A stretch of 64,000 bases of DNA, from positions 62,001-126,000 of the forward strand of contig CAUAFT010000006.1 in NCBI GenBank assembly GCA_958428365.1. The letters are read 5' to 3'. This DNA is from an uncultured Lachnospiraceae bacterium (GTDB lineage Bacteria; Bacillota; Clostridia; Lachnospirales; Lachnospiraceae). The position numbers and the translations under genes were made by a program. This document shows, in pieces, positions 8,939-17,729 of this stretch (position 1 is the first letter of the stretch; each line of letters opens with the position of its first letter). The notes under the pieces were generated by a model that made no database searches, was not told where the DNA came from, and saw nothing but the letters and a program-made list of their open reading frames with translations.

Positions 8939-8944
8939 ATTATA
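8939..8944 (-). promoter_or_regulatory. -10 box of the metNIQ promoter
   Basis: A perfect TATAAT on the minus strand, 27 bases before the metN start. The -35 region is weak (TTAGCC about 18 bases further upstream), suggesting activator dependence, possibly on the LysR-type protein encoded next upstream. Confidence 0.6.
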
Positions 8945-8972
8945 CTTTCCTTTTTTTCTCCTGGCTAATACA

Positions 8973-9017
8973 TAAAAAAAACAGCCCGTTATAGTTTTTA
9001 CCTATAACCAGGCTGTT
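8973..9017 (-). terminator. Intrinsic terminator of the LysR gene
   Basis: AACAGCC pairs with GGCTGTT, and inside that GTTATAG pairs with CTATAAC, closing a loop; eight T follow on the minus strand. The dyad TATAG-N-CTATA also resembles a LysR-type operator, and it lies just upstream of the metN promoter, so a second role is possible. Confidence 0.75.
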
Positions 9018-9045
9018 AATCAACCCTTTCATATATTTGAATTTT

Positions 9046-9957
9046 TTATGATAAAATACTCTTTCTATAGCTCTCGATCTCCTCCAGATACATCTTACCC
9101 AGAGCGCTCAACGGCACTCCCTTTCTGGAGAGATAGCCGATCATCATCTCCTCTTCGGAATCCAGCGGAACGGCACAGTAGTCATCCCCGTTCAACTCCT
9201 CGCAGACAATGCCGGAACACAGGGTGTAGGCGTTAAGCCCCACCATGAGGTTCAACAGGGTCGCCCGGTCATTCGCCTTGATGATCCGCTTGTAATCGTA
9301 GGTACTGAGCACCTCCTCAGAAAAATAAAGGGCGTTGTGATTTCCCTGGTCAAAGGAGAGGCAGGGATATTCTTCCAGATCCTCAAAGGTGATCCTCTTC
9401 TTCTTCGCCAGAGGGTTTCCCCTCCAGAGGTACACATAGGTCTTACAGGAAAAAAGTTCCGTAAATTCCAGACCATTTTCCTTAAAGAGCTTTTGCAGCA
9501 CCTTTCGGTTAAAATCATTCAGATATAAGATCCCGATCTCACTCTTGAAGTTCTTCACATCGGAGATCACGTCGTAGGTCTTGGTCTCATGCACGGCGCA
9601 TTCGTACTCATCCATCCCAATTTTTTTCACCAATTCCACAAACGCCTTCACCGCAAAGGTGTAATGCTGTGTGGAGACGCTGAATTTTTTCTTGATCTCC
9701 TTTTTTTCGATATAACGGTCCTCAATGAGTTGATATTGTCCCAATACCTGCCTTGCATACCCAATAAATTCCATTCCATCCGGCGTGGGCAGGATCCCCC
9801 GGCTGCTGCGGATAAACAGCTCGATGCCCAGCTCCTCCTCCAGATCCCTTATGGAGCTGGACAGGCTGGGCTGGGAGATGAAAAGCCTCTTTGCCGCCTC
9901 GTTCATGGAACTGCTGTCCGCTATGGTAACCGCATATCTAAGCTGCTGTAATGTCAT
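9046..9957 (-). CDS. LysR-type transcriptional regulator
   Basis: A 303-residue LysR-type regulator. The N-terminal winged HTH is standard (LRYAVTIADSSSMNEAAKRL, then SQPSLSSSIRDLEEELGIELF), followed by an effector-binding domain from about residue 90. Its inducer is unknown. It lies directly upstream of metNIQ in the same direction, separated by a terminator, so sulfur or methionine control is a reasonable guess; B. subtilis sulfur regulators such as CysL and YtlI are LysR types. Confidence 0.85.
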   Translation of the reverse strand: MTLQQLRYAVTIADSSSMNEAAKRLFISQPSLSSSIRDLEEELGIELFIRSSRGILPTPDGMEFIGYARQVLGQYQLIEDRYIEKKEIKKKFSVSTQHYTFAVKAFVELVKKIGMDEYECAVHETKTYDVISDVKNFKSEIGILYLNDFNRKVLQKLFKENGLEFTELFSCKTYVYLWRGNPLAKKKRITFEDLEEYPCLSFDQGNHNALYFSEEVLSTYDYKRIIKANDRATLLNLMVGLNAYTLCSGIVCEELNGDDYCAVPLDSEEEMMIGYLSRKGVPLSALGKMYLEEIESYRKSILS

Positions 9958-9971
9958 CTTTTTCTCCCGCT

Positions 9972-10550
9972 CTATAGATCTATCTGCATTCTCTGATCCG
10001 TTCGAAACCGCATCAATGCCTTAATAATATCCCCATGAATCAGGACACTTAACCGTTCCACCATTTTCTGAGGATCTTCCTTCATCCCGCTTCCGATCCA
10101 CTCCAGAGTCATACCCACAAAACCATATTTATAGTAATTGGCAATAAACGCCTTATCCTCCTCTTTGACCTTCATATCCTTCGCCTTTTCGTCGATCACA
10201 TTGATCAGCAGACGATAGGTGGTGTCATAGAGATATCTGGTCAGTGTGTTGCTGTTAGAAGAATAATAGATATTTAAAATAAACTGCTTATTCTCCTTAA
10301 TATAATTCAATATGGACCAATACCCCTGCTGCCAGGTCAGATAAGTCGCCTTTCCACCCAGGGTCTCCAGATTCTCCTCCGTAAGCACCCATTCCACCAG
10401 ATCGTAAATATCCTGAAAATGATAGTAGAACGTCTGTCGGTTGATATTGCTGTCCTTCACGATATCCACAACCGTAATCTTATCCAAGGACTTCTCCTGA
10501 AGCAGTTTTTTGAGTGACTCCCCCAACACCCATTTTGTTGTTTTCGCCAT
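9972..10550 (-). CDS. TetR family regulator (DhaS-like)
   Basis: About 192 residues. The N-terminal HTH carries KITVVDIVKDSNINRQTFYY, typical of TetR proteins, and the C-terminal half resembles the Firmicute TetR_C_8 type found in DhaS. The ATG at 10550 has AGAGGG five bases upstream; the frame also contains an earlier GTG. It starts inside the end of the upstream HAM1-like gene (71-base overlap), which is large and may mean that gene is shorter than annotated or that the two are coupled. Its target is not evident. Confidence 0.8.
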   Translation of the reverse strand: MAKTTKWVLGESLKKLLQEKSLDKITVVDIVKDSNINRQTFYYHFQDIYDLVEWVLTEENLETLGGKATYLTWQQGYWSILNYIKENKQFILNIYYSSNSNTLTRYLYDTTYRLLINVIDEKAKDMKVKEEDKAFIANYYKYGFVGMTLEWIGSGMKEDPQKMVERLSVLIHGDIIKALMRFRTDQRMQIDL

Positions 10551-11193
10551 CCAATCCCTCTTTTCCACATTCCATCTTTTTCATAGCCTGTAATAGTTCC
10601 TGAAAAAAATCCCGTATCCCTTCTCCTATTGCGATCTCATCTCGTGTGTTCTGAGGCAGATCATAATACGCCCTGCCGCTTTTTACCTCCACAGAGAGTC
10701 CATCCAATGGAAATCCCGGCTGATACATCTTATGCAGTTCCCCCGTCAGAAGGAAGGGTCGTCCCCACAACGATGCGTCCCCGCACTCATATACATGAGC
10801 CTCATCCAGATAAACACAAACCGCATTTTTATACTGCGCTGTGAGATTTCCATATGTCTTTACAAGTCCAAGGTAGTAGGCGATCATCTCTTCATCGGAC
10901 AGCGCCCTTCCCCCAGCCCGCCTGGTATAGATCCCCGGCTGCAGCTCCTTGGGAAAACCTTCCTCTTGAAAACAGATCGCCGTATCACAGGAGAATACCG
11001 GAATCCGGTAAGCCTCATAATAGGCTTTTGCCTTTAACCTGGCATTTTCCATAAGCGTCTCTCCGGTCTCTTCCACCGGCAAAAGACCTATCCCCCATTC
11101 CTCCGGTCCCTTCACTTCCAGATCCAGACCGGACAGTCTGCGCTTCATGACTCCTAACTTCCCCGGATTTCCAGTTCCATATAATATCTGCAT
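10480..11193 (-). CDS. HAM1/RdgB-like non-canonical purine NTP pyrophosphatase, divergent
   Basis: The 237-residue protein begins LYGTGNPGKLGVMKRRL, matching the (T/S)xNxxK nucleotide-binding start of the HAM1 family, which hydrolyses ITP and XTP. Where RdgB has DDSGL it has SCDTAICF, but PGIYTRR matches PGxYSAR. The C-terminal tail of about 25 residues is Gly/Lys-rich and overlaps the TetR gene, so it may be extra. I call it a divergent member; substrate is uncertain. Confidence 0.65.
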   Translation of the reverse strand: MQILYGTGNPGKLGVMKRRLSGLDLEVKGPEEWGIGLLPVEETGETLMENARLKAKAYYEAYRIPVFSCDTAICFQEEGFPKELQPGIYTRRAGGRALSDEEMIAYYLGLVKTYGNLTAQYKNAVCVYLDEAHVYECGDASLWGRPFLLTGELHKMYQPGFPLDGLSVEVKSGRAYYDLPQNTRDEIAIGEGIRDFFQELLQAMKKMECGKEGLDGENNKMGVGGVTQKTASGEVLG

Positions 11194-11202
11194 TTGCTTC
11201 TC

Positions 11203-12660
11203 TCAGACAGCCTGTATCTCATTTAACTCCAATTCCCCAACGGGCGTCTCGTCCACGATTTCCTGGGGAATGTGAACGGTAAAAATACTGCCCTGTCCAT
11301 ACACGCTCTCCGCTTCCATCCTTCCATCCATAGCTTCTAAGATCTGGCCGGTAATTGCAAGACCAAGACCGCTTCTCTCCGTATAATCATATTCTTTTCC
11401 CCTGACCGCCTCAAAAAATTCCTGCAGCTTTTCCAGCTCTTCCTCCCTGATCCCGGCTCCGGTATCGAAGACCCGCACGATCATATCCAGCATCTTACTG
11501 TCTGTTTTTTCAAAGGAAAAGGAGAGCGTCACCACGCCCTTCGCCGTATTCTTTACCGCGTTGCTCAAAAGGTTGGTCACCACCTGTTTGATCCGCACCT
11601 CATCTCCGTACAGGATCCTCGGATAATTCTCATCCACCTCTATGTAAAACTGCAGCTTCTTCCTGTCCGCTCCCATCTTTGTCACAGTGTAGAGCTCCTG
11701 CGCCATGGAACAGAGCAGATATTTTTTCGGAACGATCTCCAGTTTTCCCGACTCGATCTTGGAAATGTCCAGAATGTCGTTCACGATAGAGATCAGATTC
11801 TGCCCCGCCTGTTCGATCTGAAGAGCATAGTACTCCACTTCCTCCCCCGGCTTTTTCCGCAGGATTCTCTCATTCATCTCAATGATGGTGTTCACCGGAT
11901 TCCTGATTTCATGAGAAATATTCGTAAAAAACGCTGCCTTCGTCCGGTTTGCCCGTTCCGCCTCCCGCTTTGCCTCATCCAGCTCAAAAATCAGCTCCAT
12001 ATCGGGATTTTCCAATGTAAAATACATGGATACCATGGAAAGAGCGCTTCCTGCGCTGACGATCAGAATCTGAGGATGGAGCATCTGGATCAGGGACGCG
12101 GTGGTCACGAATCCAATATACACATAGATGGATAACCTGCGTATGAAAGGGATCCTCTTTCCCTCGATCGTAATCGCCGCCAGACAAAAAATGATGGAAA
12201 TACAACCAAACCCAAACAGAATATCCACGCCTTTTCCATAGGAATATACCCTCCCCCATTCATCAAAATAATGCAGTTTTTGAAAAACGACCCAGAGGCA
12301 GACAAACAGCACCGCGATGCTGGCTGCTGCGATAAATAGCTTAAACAGCTTCTTATTTTCCCTCAGAATCCTCTCTGCCCTGGTAAGGCTTAGGGTATAG
12401 ATCGATACCATTGCCAGCCAGACCGCAATGGTACACAGATAACCCTTGGTAAAAAATTCCGTCATACTTCCCGCCACATCTCTGTGGGCAATGGCGATCA
12501 CGCTGGAAAAATCCATGAAATTCACCAGTAGCGACTGTATTAAAAGTACCCCGTAGATCTGATTCTGTATGCTTTTTAAGCGGCTTTTCGAAAAATATAC
12601 ACTTGCAAAAATCAGTAATACACAAAAACTCAATAATTGAAATTCTATGTTATACCGCAT
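11203..12660 (-). CDS. Membrane sensor histidine kinase
   Basis: With the ATG at 12660 (GGAGG nine bases upstream) the protein has 485 residues; the open frame runs further back without a plausible start. The first about 220 residues form seven predicted membrane segments without a large outer domain. Then follow HisKA with FFTNISHEIRNPVNTI (phospho-acceptor His), N box VVTNLLSNAVKNTAKG, G1 DTGAGI and G2 GLGLAI. No receiver domain and no response regulator gene is adjacent, so it is an orphan kinase. Confidence 0.85.
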   Translation of the reverse strand: MRYNIEFQLLSFCVLLIFASVYFSKSRLKSIQNQIYGVLLIQSLLVNFMDFSSVIAIAHRDVAGSMTEFFTKGYLCTIAVWLAMVSIYTLSLTRAERILRENKKLFKLFIAAASIAVLFVCLWVVFQKLHYFDEWGRVYSYGKGVDILFGFGCISIIFCLAAITIEGKRIPFIRRLSIYVYIGFVTTASLIQMLHPQILIVSAGSALSMVSMYFTLENPDMELIFELDEAKREAERANRTKAAFFTNISHEIRNPVNTIIEMNERILRKKPGEEVEYYALQIEQAGQNLISIVNDILDISKIESGKLEIVPKKYLLCSMAQELYTVTKMGADRKKLQFYIEVDENYPRILYGDEVRIKQVVTNLLSNAVKNTAKGVVTLSFSFEKTDSKMLDMIVRVFDTGAGIREEELEKLQEFFEAVRGKEYDYTERSGLGLAITGQILEAMDGRMEAESVYGQGSIFTVHIPQEIVDETPVGELELNEIQAV

Positions 12661-12736
12661 TTTTCTACAACCTCCGCTTCCATTATACCCTATAATTTTA
12701 CATTTGCACAAGTCCGAAGGAATATTCCTGTAAAAT

Positions 12737-12765
12737 AAAAAAGGAATACAAAGCGTATTCCTTTT
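12737..12765 (-). terminator. Terminator of the flippase-like gene
   Basis: AAAGGAATAC and GTATTCCTTT form a perfect stem over a short loop on the minus strand, with a T run after it. It overlaps the stop codon of the upstream gene. Confidence 0.75.
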
Positions 12766-13768
12766 AACGGTTCTTTCTATGCACTTTTTTCCGAAACAGT
12801 ACCACCACCGCTCCAATGACAAAGGGGAGCACAAAGGTGGCAAAACGATAGAGCAAAGCCACGGAACCTGCCTGCGCCGTTCCTACGATGACAGCTAACA
12901 GCATGGTCAGGACGAACTCCGAGGAACCAATTCCCGCCGGCGCCGGGATTACCGCCGCAAGCATCATGGAAAGGGAAGTGATCGCCAGGCCCTGGATAAA
13001 AGTAATATCACAGGTGCTCCTTAAGATCAGATACGGAATCCCATACCAGAACACACATTTTAACAGGTTCTTTAAGATACAGCCCGCAATCAGGGCCGGA
13101 CGGTGCAAAAGAGCCGCCGCCGCATCCTCTAAGATCTTGCACTGTTCCTCTAACTTCTTTAACTGCTCCGTCAATCTGCCCTTTCGGTTTAACTTTCTCA
13201 CGATCCAGAGAATGACCTCGTGGAACTTCCTCGAACAGGCAAAAAGCAGCAATACCAGGGCGATCACAAAGGTGATGCCAAAGCCCGCCAGCAGCGTCAG
13301 GTCATACTTGCTGTAATGCTCCTGCATAAAGCTCCAGTTCAGCAGAAAGAAGATTCCTGAGAAAAGGGCGATGCTTACCTTATGCAGCATATACTCAATG
13401 GTATAAAGCCCAGTACCCTTGGAATAAGGAACTCCATTCTCATTAAAATAGTAGATTGCGGCGACGCCTGCTCCGCTTCCCAGAGTCGCCACACGGTAGA
13501 AGGATGCGTAAAAGGCGCTTTCCACACCCTGCCAGTATTTAAAATCGGGGTTATACACCCTTGCCAGAGAGCAGGTGATCCATCCCTCCACCAGTTCATA
13601 GAAGATGGAAAATAGACAGATTCCAAGGATCACAAGCATGGAAGTCGCCTTGAGCTGATTCCATATATCCCCTGCCGAGTCCTTAAAGGTATAGACAATG
13701 ATTCCAATAATGATCAGGACAAAGAGTATTTTTCCGATGGTTTTTGCGTGTTTCTTAATTGGTATCAC
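12764..13768 (-). CDS. Lysylphosphatidylglycerol synthase TM-region/flippase-like protein
   Basis: A 334-residue protein with about eight membrane segments. Motifs of the UPF0104/YbhN family are present: near residue 265 the stretch PAPAGIGSSEFVLT, the conserved loop of MprF-type flippase domains. Members move or modify lipids in the membrane; there is no aminoacyl-transferase domain here. The gene starts three bases after the radical SAM gene ends, so the pair is very likely co-transcribed and may act on one lipid pathway (inference). Confidence 0.75.
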   Translation of the reverse strand: MIPIKKHAKTIGKILFVLIIIGIIVYTFKDSAGDIWNQLKATSMLVILGICLFSIFYELVEGWITCSLARVYNPDFKYWQGVESAFYASFYRVATLGSGAGVAAIYYFNENGVPYSKGTGLYTIEYMLHKVSIALFSGIFFLLNWSFMQEHYSKYDLTLLAGFGITFVIALVLLLFACSRKFHEVILWIVRKLNRKGRLTEQLKKLEEQCKILEDAAAALLHRPALIAGCILKNLLKCVFWYGIPYLILRSTCDITFIQGLAITSLSMMLAAVIPAPAGIGSSEFVLTMLLAVIVGTAQAGSVALLYRFATFVLPFVIGAVVVLFRKKVHRKNR

Positions 13769-13771
13769 TCC

Positions 13772-15169
13772 CTATTTCTTTTTATAGTTGGTGTATCCCT
13801 TCGGCTTGTATGGGTGCTCTGCCCACAGACGATCCGCCGTCTCCTTCCACTCTCTTGCATAGTTCTCACATTTTCCACAGAGATGTTCTACCGTCTCCGG
13901 CTGCTGCATATCTGTGGACTGTGCTCCGGTCTCGTTGACAATTCTCTGTAAGATCTCCGGGTTCTCTAACATCGGACATGGTCTTAACATATTGTCGTTG
14001 AACGGCTGATTGTCTCTGTACGCCATGAACAACGGCTGCTTTAAGCACTCCAACAGAGATTTTTCCCGAATATTCGCTCCTGAATAGTGGATGAATACAC
14101 AAGGCTCCACATCGCCCTTCGGGTTGATATGGCAGTAGTTTCTTCCTCCTGCGATACATCCTCCCACAAACTCTCCATCGTTCTGGAAGTCCATCACATA
14201 GATCTCTTTACCGCCCTCATTTGCACGGACCTCACGGATTCTGTGATAGATGTATTCGCGCTGTTCTTTCGTCGGCATCAGCTCCGGTGTAGCGTCCATT
14301 CCCACCGGCATCAGATGGAAGTACCATGCAAAACGGCTTCCATGTTCGATCAGCAGATCAAAGAACTCGTCAGAGGTAACCGCCTCCATGTTCTTGCTCG
14401 TATAGCACACAGAGTTGCCAAAGATCAGTCCGTTCTCATGAAGCAGATCCATTGCATGTAAAACCTTTCCGTAGACTCCCTCGCCTCTTCTGAAGTCGTT
14501 GGTATCCTCAAATCCCTCCAGACTGATGGATAAGGAAAGATTGCCCACTCTCTTCATCTCATCACAGAACGCCTGGTCTACGAGAGTTCCGTTGGTGTAA
14601 CAGTGGAACGCCACATCGTTATGTTTTTCACAAAGTTTGATAATGTCCGCTTTTCGGACTAACGGTTCTCCGCCGGTCATCATGTAGAAGTAGATTCCAA
14701 GCTCTTTTCCCTGGGTTACAACGCTGTCTAATTCTTCAAAGGTCAGGTTCAGCTTATTGCCATACTCTGCAGCCCAACATCCGGTACAGTGTAAGTTGCA
14801 GGCGCTTGTCGGATCCATCAGGATCAGCCATGGAATGTTGCACTGATGTACCTCTCTCATCTTACGGATGGTCTTTGTTCCAAAGAACGCCGCCTGATAT
14901 CCCAGATTCAGGGCAGTCATCTTCGCCACATGAGGATCTGTCTCATCCAAAAGGCGGTTCACATAGCGCATCCACTTGTGATCCGGATTCTTGATCATAG
15001 CTCTTGCTCCATCATATGCCTCCGACACGAAGTTATCTCCCATAAACTTCTCCGTCAGATCCACGATCTGTAACAGTCCCTTTTCCCGGTCCTTGTTTAT
15101 TTTCTTAAGTGCAATATCGATTGCGGCGCTGAATGCCTTACGTTCGATCTGCTCTGCCAATTTTGCCAT
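13772..15169 (-). CDS. Radical SAM enzyme with SPASM-like C-terminus
   Basis: The 465-residue protein starts at the ATG at 15169 (GGAGGG seven bases upstream). Residues 1-110 form a helical extension. Cys124, Cys128 and Cys131 (CNLHCTGC) bind the radical SAM cluster, and MTGGEPL is the SAM-binding GGE motif. Four or more later Cys (GGCIAGG, NYCHINPKGDVEPC, RPCPML, LCGKC) resemble a SPASM auxiliary-cluster region. No peptide substrate gene is nearby, so a RiPP role is unlikely. The flippase-like partner suggests lipid chemistry, perhaps as in the radical SAM enzymes that join fatty tails into membrane-spanning lipids; this is a guess. Confidence 0.8.
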   Translation of the reverse strand: MAKLAEQIERKAFSAAIDIALKKINKDREKGLLQIVDLTEKFMGDNFVSEAYDGARAMIKNPDHKWMRYVNRLLDETDPHVAKMTALNLGYQAAFFGTKTIRKMREVHQCNIPWLILMDPTSACNLHCTGCWAAEYGNKLNLTFEELDSVVTQGKELGIYFYMMTGGEPLVRKADIIKLCEKHNDVAFHCYTNGTLVDQAFCDEMKRVGNLSLSISLEGFEDTNDFRRGEGVYGKVLHAMDLLHENGLIFGNSVCYTSKNMEAVTSDEFFDLLIEHGSRFAWYFHLMPVGMDATPELMPTKEQREYIYHRIREVRANEGGKEIYVMDFQNDGEFVGGCIAGGRNYCHINPKGDVEPCVFIHYSGANIREKSLLECLKQPLFMAYRDNQPFNDNMLRPCPMLENPEILQRIVNETGAQSTDMQQPETVEHLCGKCENYAREWKETADRLWAEHPYKPKGYTNYKKK

Positions 15170-15334
15170 ATTAATTCCCTCCACTCTTTTGTTGCAAATT
15201 TTCTATCTCTCAAGTATAAAAATTTTCCTATTTTATGAACATATGCAAATCTGAAATCTTGTATTTTCTACTTATACAAAATCAAGAAATTGTATATATT
15301 TTCGTACATAATATCCTATCTGTTCAGTATGATA

Positions 15335-16279
15335 TTACGAATCCGCCCCAAAAAAGAATTCTTTTACCTGACCTTCTATGATCTGCATCAGCCGTGTTCT
15401 CGCCTCCACGCTCGCCCATGCGATATGAGGCGTGATGATCAGCCTGCTGCTGTCCTGGAACTTCGCCAGCGGATTATCCCGGCTCATTGGCTCCTCTCTC
15501 AGAACATCCAGTCCAGCCGCCGCGATCTCCCGGTTCTCCAATGCCTCATACAGATCCTCTTCCACCACGATGGGACCTCTGCCCACGTTGATGAAAATGG
15601 CAGTCTGTTTCATCTTAGCAAAAGCCTCTGCATTTATCAAGTCCAGAGTATCGTCGTTCAACGGCGCATGTACGGAAATAATGTCGGATGTTGTCAACAA
15701 GGTGTCCCAATCTGCTCTCTCATAGCTCGGCTGGTTATTTTTTCCGCTGGTAGAGTAGTAGATGACACGGCATCCGAACATTTTGGCAATATCGGCAACC
15801 CTTCTTCCAATGGTTCCCATTCCAATGATGCCCCAGGTTTTTCCGGTTAATTCATGAAAGACGTTGGAAAAATGTGTAAATAACACATCCTCCGTATATT
15901 GTCCGCTCTTCACATAATGATCGTAATAACTCATTTTCTCCAACAGGTAAAAGAGCAAAGCAAAGGTGTGCTGCGCCACGGTCTCTGTAGAATACCCCGC
16001 CACATTCCTCCAGGCGATCCCTCTCTTATCAAGATATTCCTTATCCAGATTATTGGTTCCTGTCGCGGTCACACAGACCAGTTTTAAATGATCCGCTCCT
16101 CCAATGCTCCTCTCATTGATGGGAACCTTATTGATGATCAGCACATCTGCGTCCTTAGAACGCTCCGCCGCTTCCTCCTCCGTGGAAAATCCATACTTCA
16201 CCACTTCTCCAAGACGGTCAAATCCGCCAAGATCCAGATCATCGCCAATGGTCTTGGCATCCAAAAATACAATCTTCAT
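15335..16279 (-). CDS. D-2-hydroxyacid dehydrogenase
   Basis: The ATG at 16279 with GGAG six bases upstream gives 314 residues; the frame extends upstream without a site. The NAD-binding loop is GIIGMGTIGRRVADIA (near residue 147); the catalytic Arg lies in NVGRGPIV and the catalytic His in ITPHIAWAS near residue 290. Members reduce 2-keto acids to D-hydroxyacids, such as hydroxypyruvate to glycerate. The substrate cannot be read from sequence. It stands alone. Confidence 0.85.
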   Translation of the reverse strand: MKIVFLDAKTIGDDLDLGGFDRLGEVVKYGFSTEEEAAERSKDADVLIINKVPINERSIGGADHLKLVCVTATGTNNLDKEYLDKRGIAWRNVAGYSTETVAQHTFALLFYLLEKMSYYDHYVKSGQYTEDVLFTHFSNVFHELTGKTWGIIGMGTIGRRVADIAKMFGCRVIYYSTSGKNNQPSYERADWDTLLTTSDIISVHAPLNDDTLDLINAEAFAKMKQTAIFINVGRGPIVVEEDLYEALENREIAAAGLDVLREEPMSRDNPLAKFQDSSRLIITPHIAWASVEARTRLMQIIEGQVKEFFFGADS

Positions 16280-16434
16280 CTTCTTCTCCTGTTCTGTGCG
16301 CAAAACCGCGCATCCTTGTTCTGTTGTCACAAAAAAGAATCTCGCTGCGCAGGATTCTCTATATCATAAGATATGGGGCATGCCCCGGCATCCCCCATTC
16401 CCTCGTCTGTCTTCACTTATCGCTGCATACGTTC

Positions 16435-16743
16435 CTATCTGATCTTTAAGAACTTATCGAAACCGGTCATGACCAACACCTTCATGATGTTGTCCCTGGT
16501 ATGTACCAGCTTCAATGCCGCTCCCTTTGCCTGCAGTGTTTTCTGCGCCGTCAGGAAGATCCTAAGCCCCGCACTGCTGACAAATTCCAGTTCACTGCAA
16601 TCCAGAACCAGATCCCCACTCACTTCTTCTATCTTCTCCATCAATAATTTTTGAAATCCATCTGACGTCACGGCATCCAATCTGCCAGTCAACTCAATCA
16701 CCAACTCATCATTCTGATATGTCTCCGTTGCCTCTAACGCCAT
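16435..16743 (-). CDS. STAS-domain anti-sigma factor antagonist
   Basis: A 102-residue single-domain protein of the SpoIIAA/RsbV type. The phosphorylatable Ser lies in LEFVSSAGLRIFL near residue 58. When unphosphorylated, such proteins bind the partner kinase and release a sigma factor or other target. It lies 15 bases after the RsbW-like gene in the same direction, and the two form a pair. No sigma factor gene is adjacent. Confidence 0.85.
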   Translation of the reverse strand: MALEATETYQNDELVIELTGRLDAVTSDGFQKLLMEKIEEVSGDLVLDCSELEFVSSAGLRIFLTAQKTLQAKGAALKLVHTRDNIMKVLVMTGFDKFLKIR

Positions 16744-16758
16744 CTCATCTTCCCCTTT

Positions 16759-17172
16759 CTAGCCGGAAAGCCGTTTCCAGATCACCAACCTGTTGCTGCC
16801 TTCCACATATTCATATTCAACCTTATCCATTAAATTTTTTAGCATATAGATCCCCAGTCCTCCGGGAGTCCGTTCTGACAATTCCGCCGTAATATCCGGC
16901 TCCCGCAGTTTCAGGGGATTAAAGGGGCTTCCCTCATCCTGAAATTGTATCACAATCATTTCTTCCTTCGGATCATGTTCATAAGAAACCGTGACATACC
17001 CTGTTTTTGGTAAACTTGCATGTTTCACAATGTTCACAAAAACCTCTTCCATAGCCAGCTCCACCGCCATCTGATCTTCCCTGGAGGCGTTGGTGCCTGT
17101 CAATACCTCATCTGCAAATGCCCGGACATTCTCCAGTTCTGCCAGCGCTACAGGTATTTTCGCAGTCTTCAT
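16759..17172 (-). CDS. RsbW-like serine kinase/anti-sigma factor
   Basis: About 137 residues with a GHKL ATPase fold: N box MEEVFVNIVKHA, G1 DEGSPFNP, and GGLGIYMLKN. This is the pattern of RsbW/SpoIIAB-type kinases. I prefer the ATG at 17172, which begins MKTAKIPVAL; GAGGGG lies 11 bases upstream, and a second ATG exists at 17199. It should phosphorylate the STAS protein encoded next. Partner sigma factor unknown. Confidence 0.8.
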   Translation of the reverse strand: MKTAKIPVALAELENVRAFADEVLTGTNASREDQMAVELAMEEVFVNIVKHASLPKTGYVTVSYEHDPKEEMIVIQFQDEGSPFNPLKLREPDITAELSERTPGGLGIYMLKNLMDKVEYEYVEGSNRLVIWKRLSG

Positions 17173-17248
17173 ACGAACACTTCCCCTCTGTGTAAGCATA
17201 TCTAATCTGCTATTATTATATCCCTAATTTTTCCTCTAAGCAAGTGAT

Positions 17249-17692
17249 TTACTGCTCTTCTTTTTTCCGCAGGATCAGCTTAACTCCCTCAACCCGCACG
17301 ACCTGCGCCAGCTCCTCTTTTTCGAAGGTCTCTCCCTCTTTTTCTGCCCTGGCGGACCATTCCATACCGTTATATACCGCCTTTCCGGTGCCCTCGATGT
17401 TATCCACCCGCTCCAGGATGCGTACGCTCTTTCCTTCCAGCTCCTCATAATTCGTCTTGACGTTTTTCGGCTGTACGAACCGAAGCGCCCAGGGCCTTGT
17501 AAAATACAAGAGCACAAAGGATACCCCAAAAAACAACACCACCTGCAGCCAGATCGGTCCGCCTGCCATGCAGACGATTCCCGCCACCAGGGCGCCTCCG
17601 GCAAACCAGATCGAAGTCAGCCCCACCGTCACGATCTCAACCACCAGGAAAATGATCAACAGTCCAATCCAAAAAATCATCTCTTTCTCCAT
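17249..17692 (-). CDS. NfeD family membrane protein
   Basis: A 147-residue protein starting at 17692 (AAGGAGGT four bases upstream of the ATG). Three membrane segments lie within residues 5-75, followed by an OB-fold-like soluble domain ending in VEGVKLILR, matching the short NfeD1b form. NfeD proteins usually act with flotillin-like SPFH proteins in membrane microdomains; no SPFH gene is in the window. Confidence 0.8.
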   Translation of the reverse strand: MEKEMIFWIGLLIIFLVVEIVTVGLTSIWFAGGALVAGIVCMAGGPIWLQVVLFFGVSFVLLYFTRPWALRFVQPKNVKTNYEELEGKSVRILERVDNIEGTGKAVYNGMEWSARAEKEGETFEKEELAQVVRVEGVKLILRKKEEQ

Positions 17693-17729
17693 AGAGACCT
17701 CCTTTCTCTCCTGCATCCATTGTCGTTAC

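Noticed and set aside
8913..9045. SAM riboswitch or T-box ahead of metN
   Set aside because: Only a terminator hairpin with T run is seen; no S-box or T-box conserved parts.
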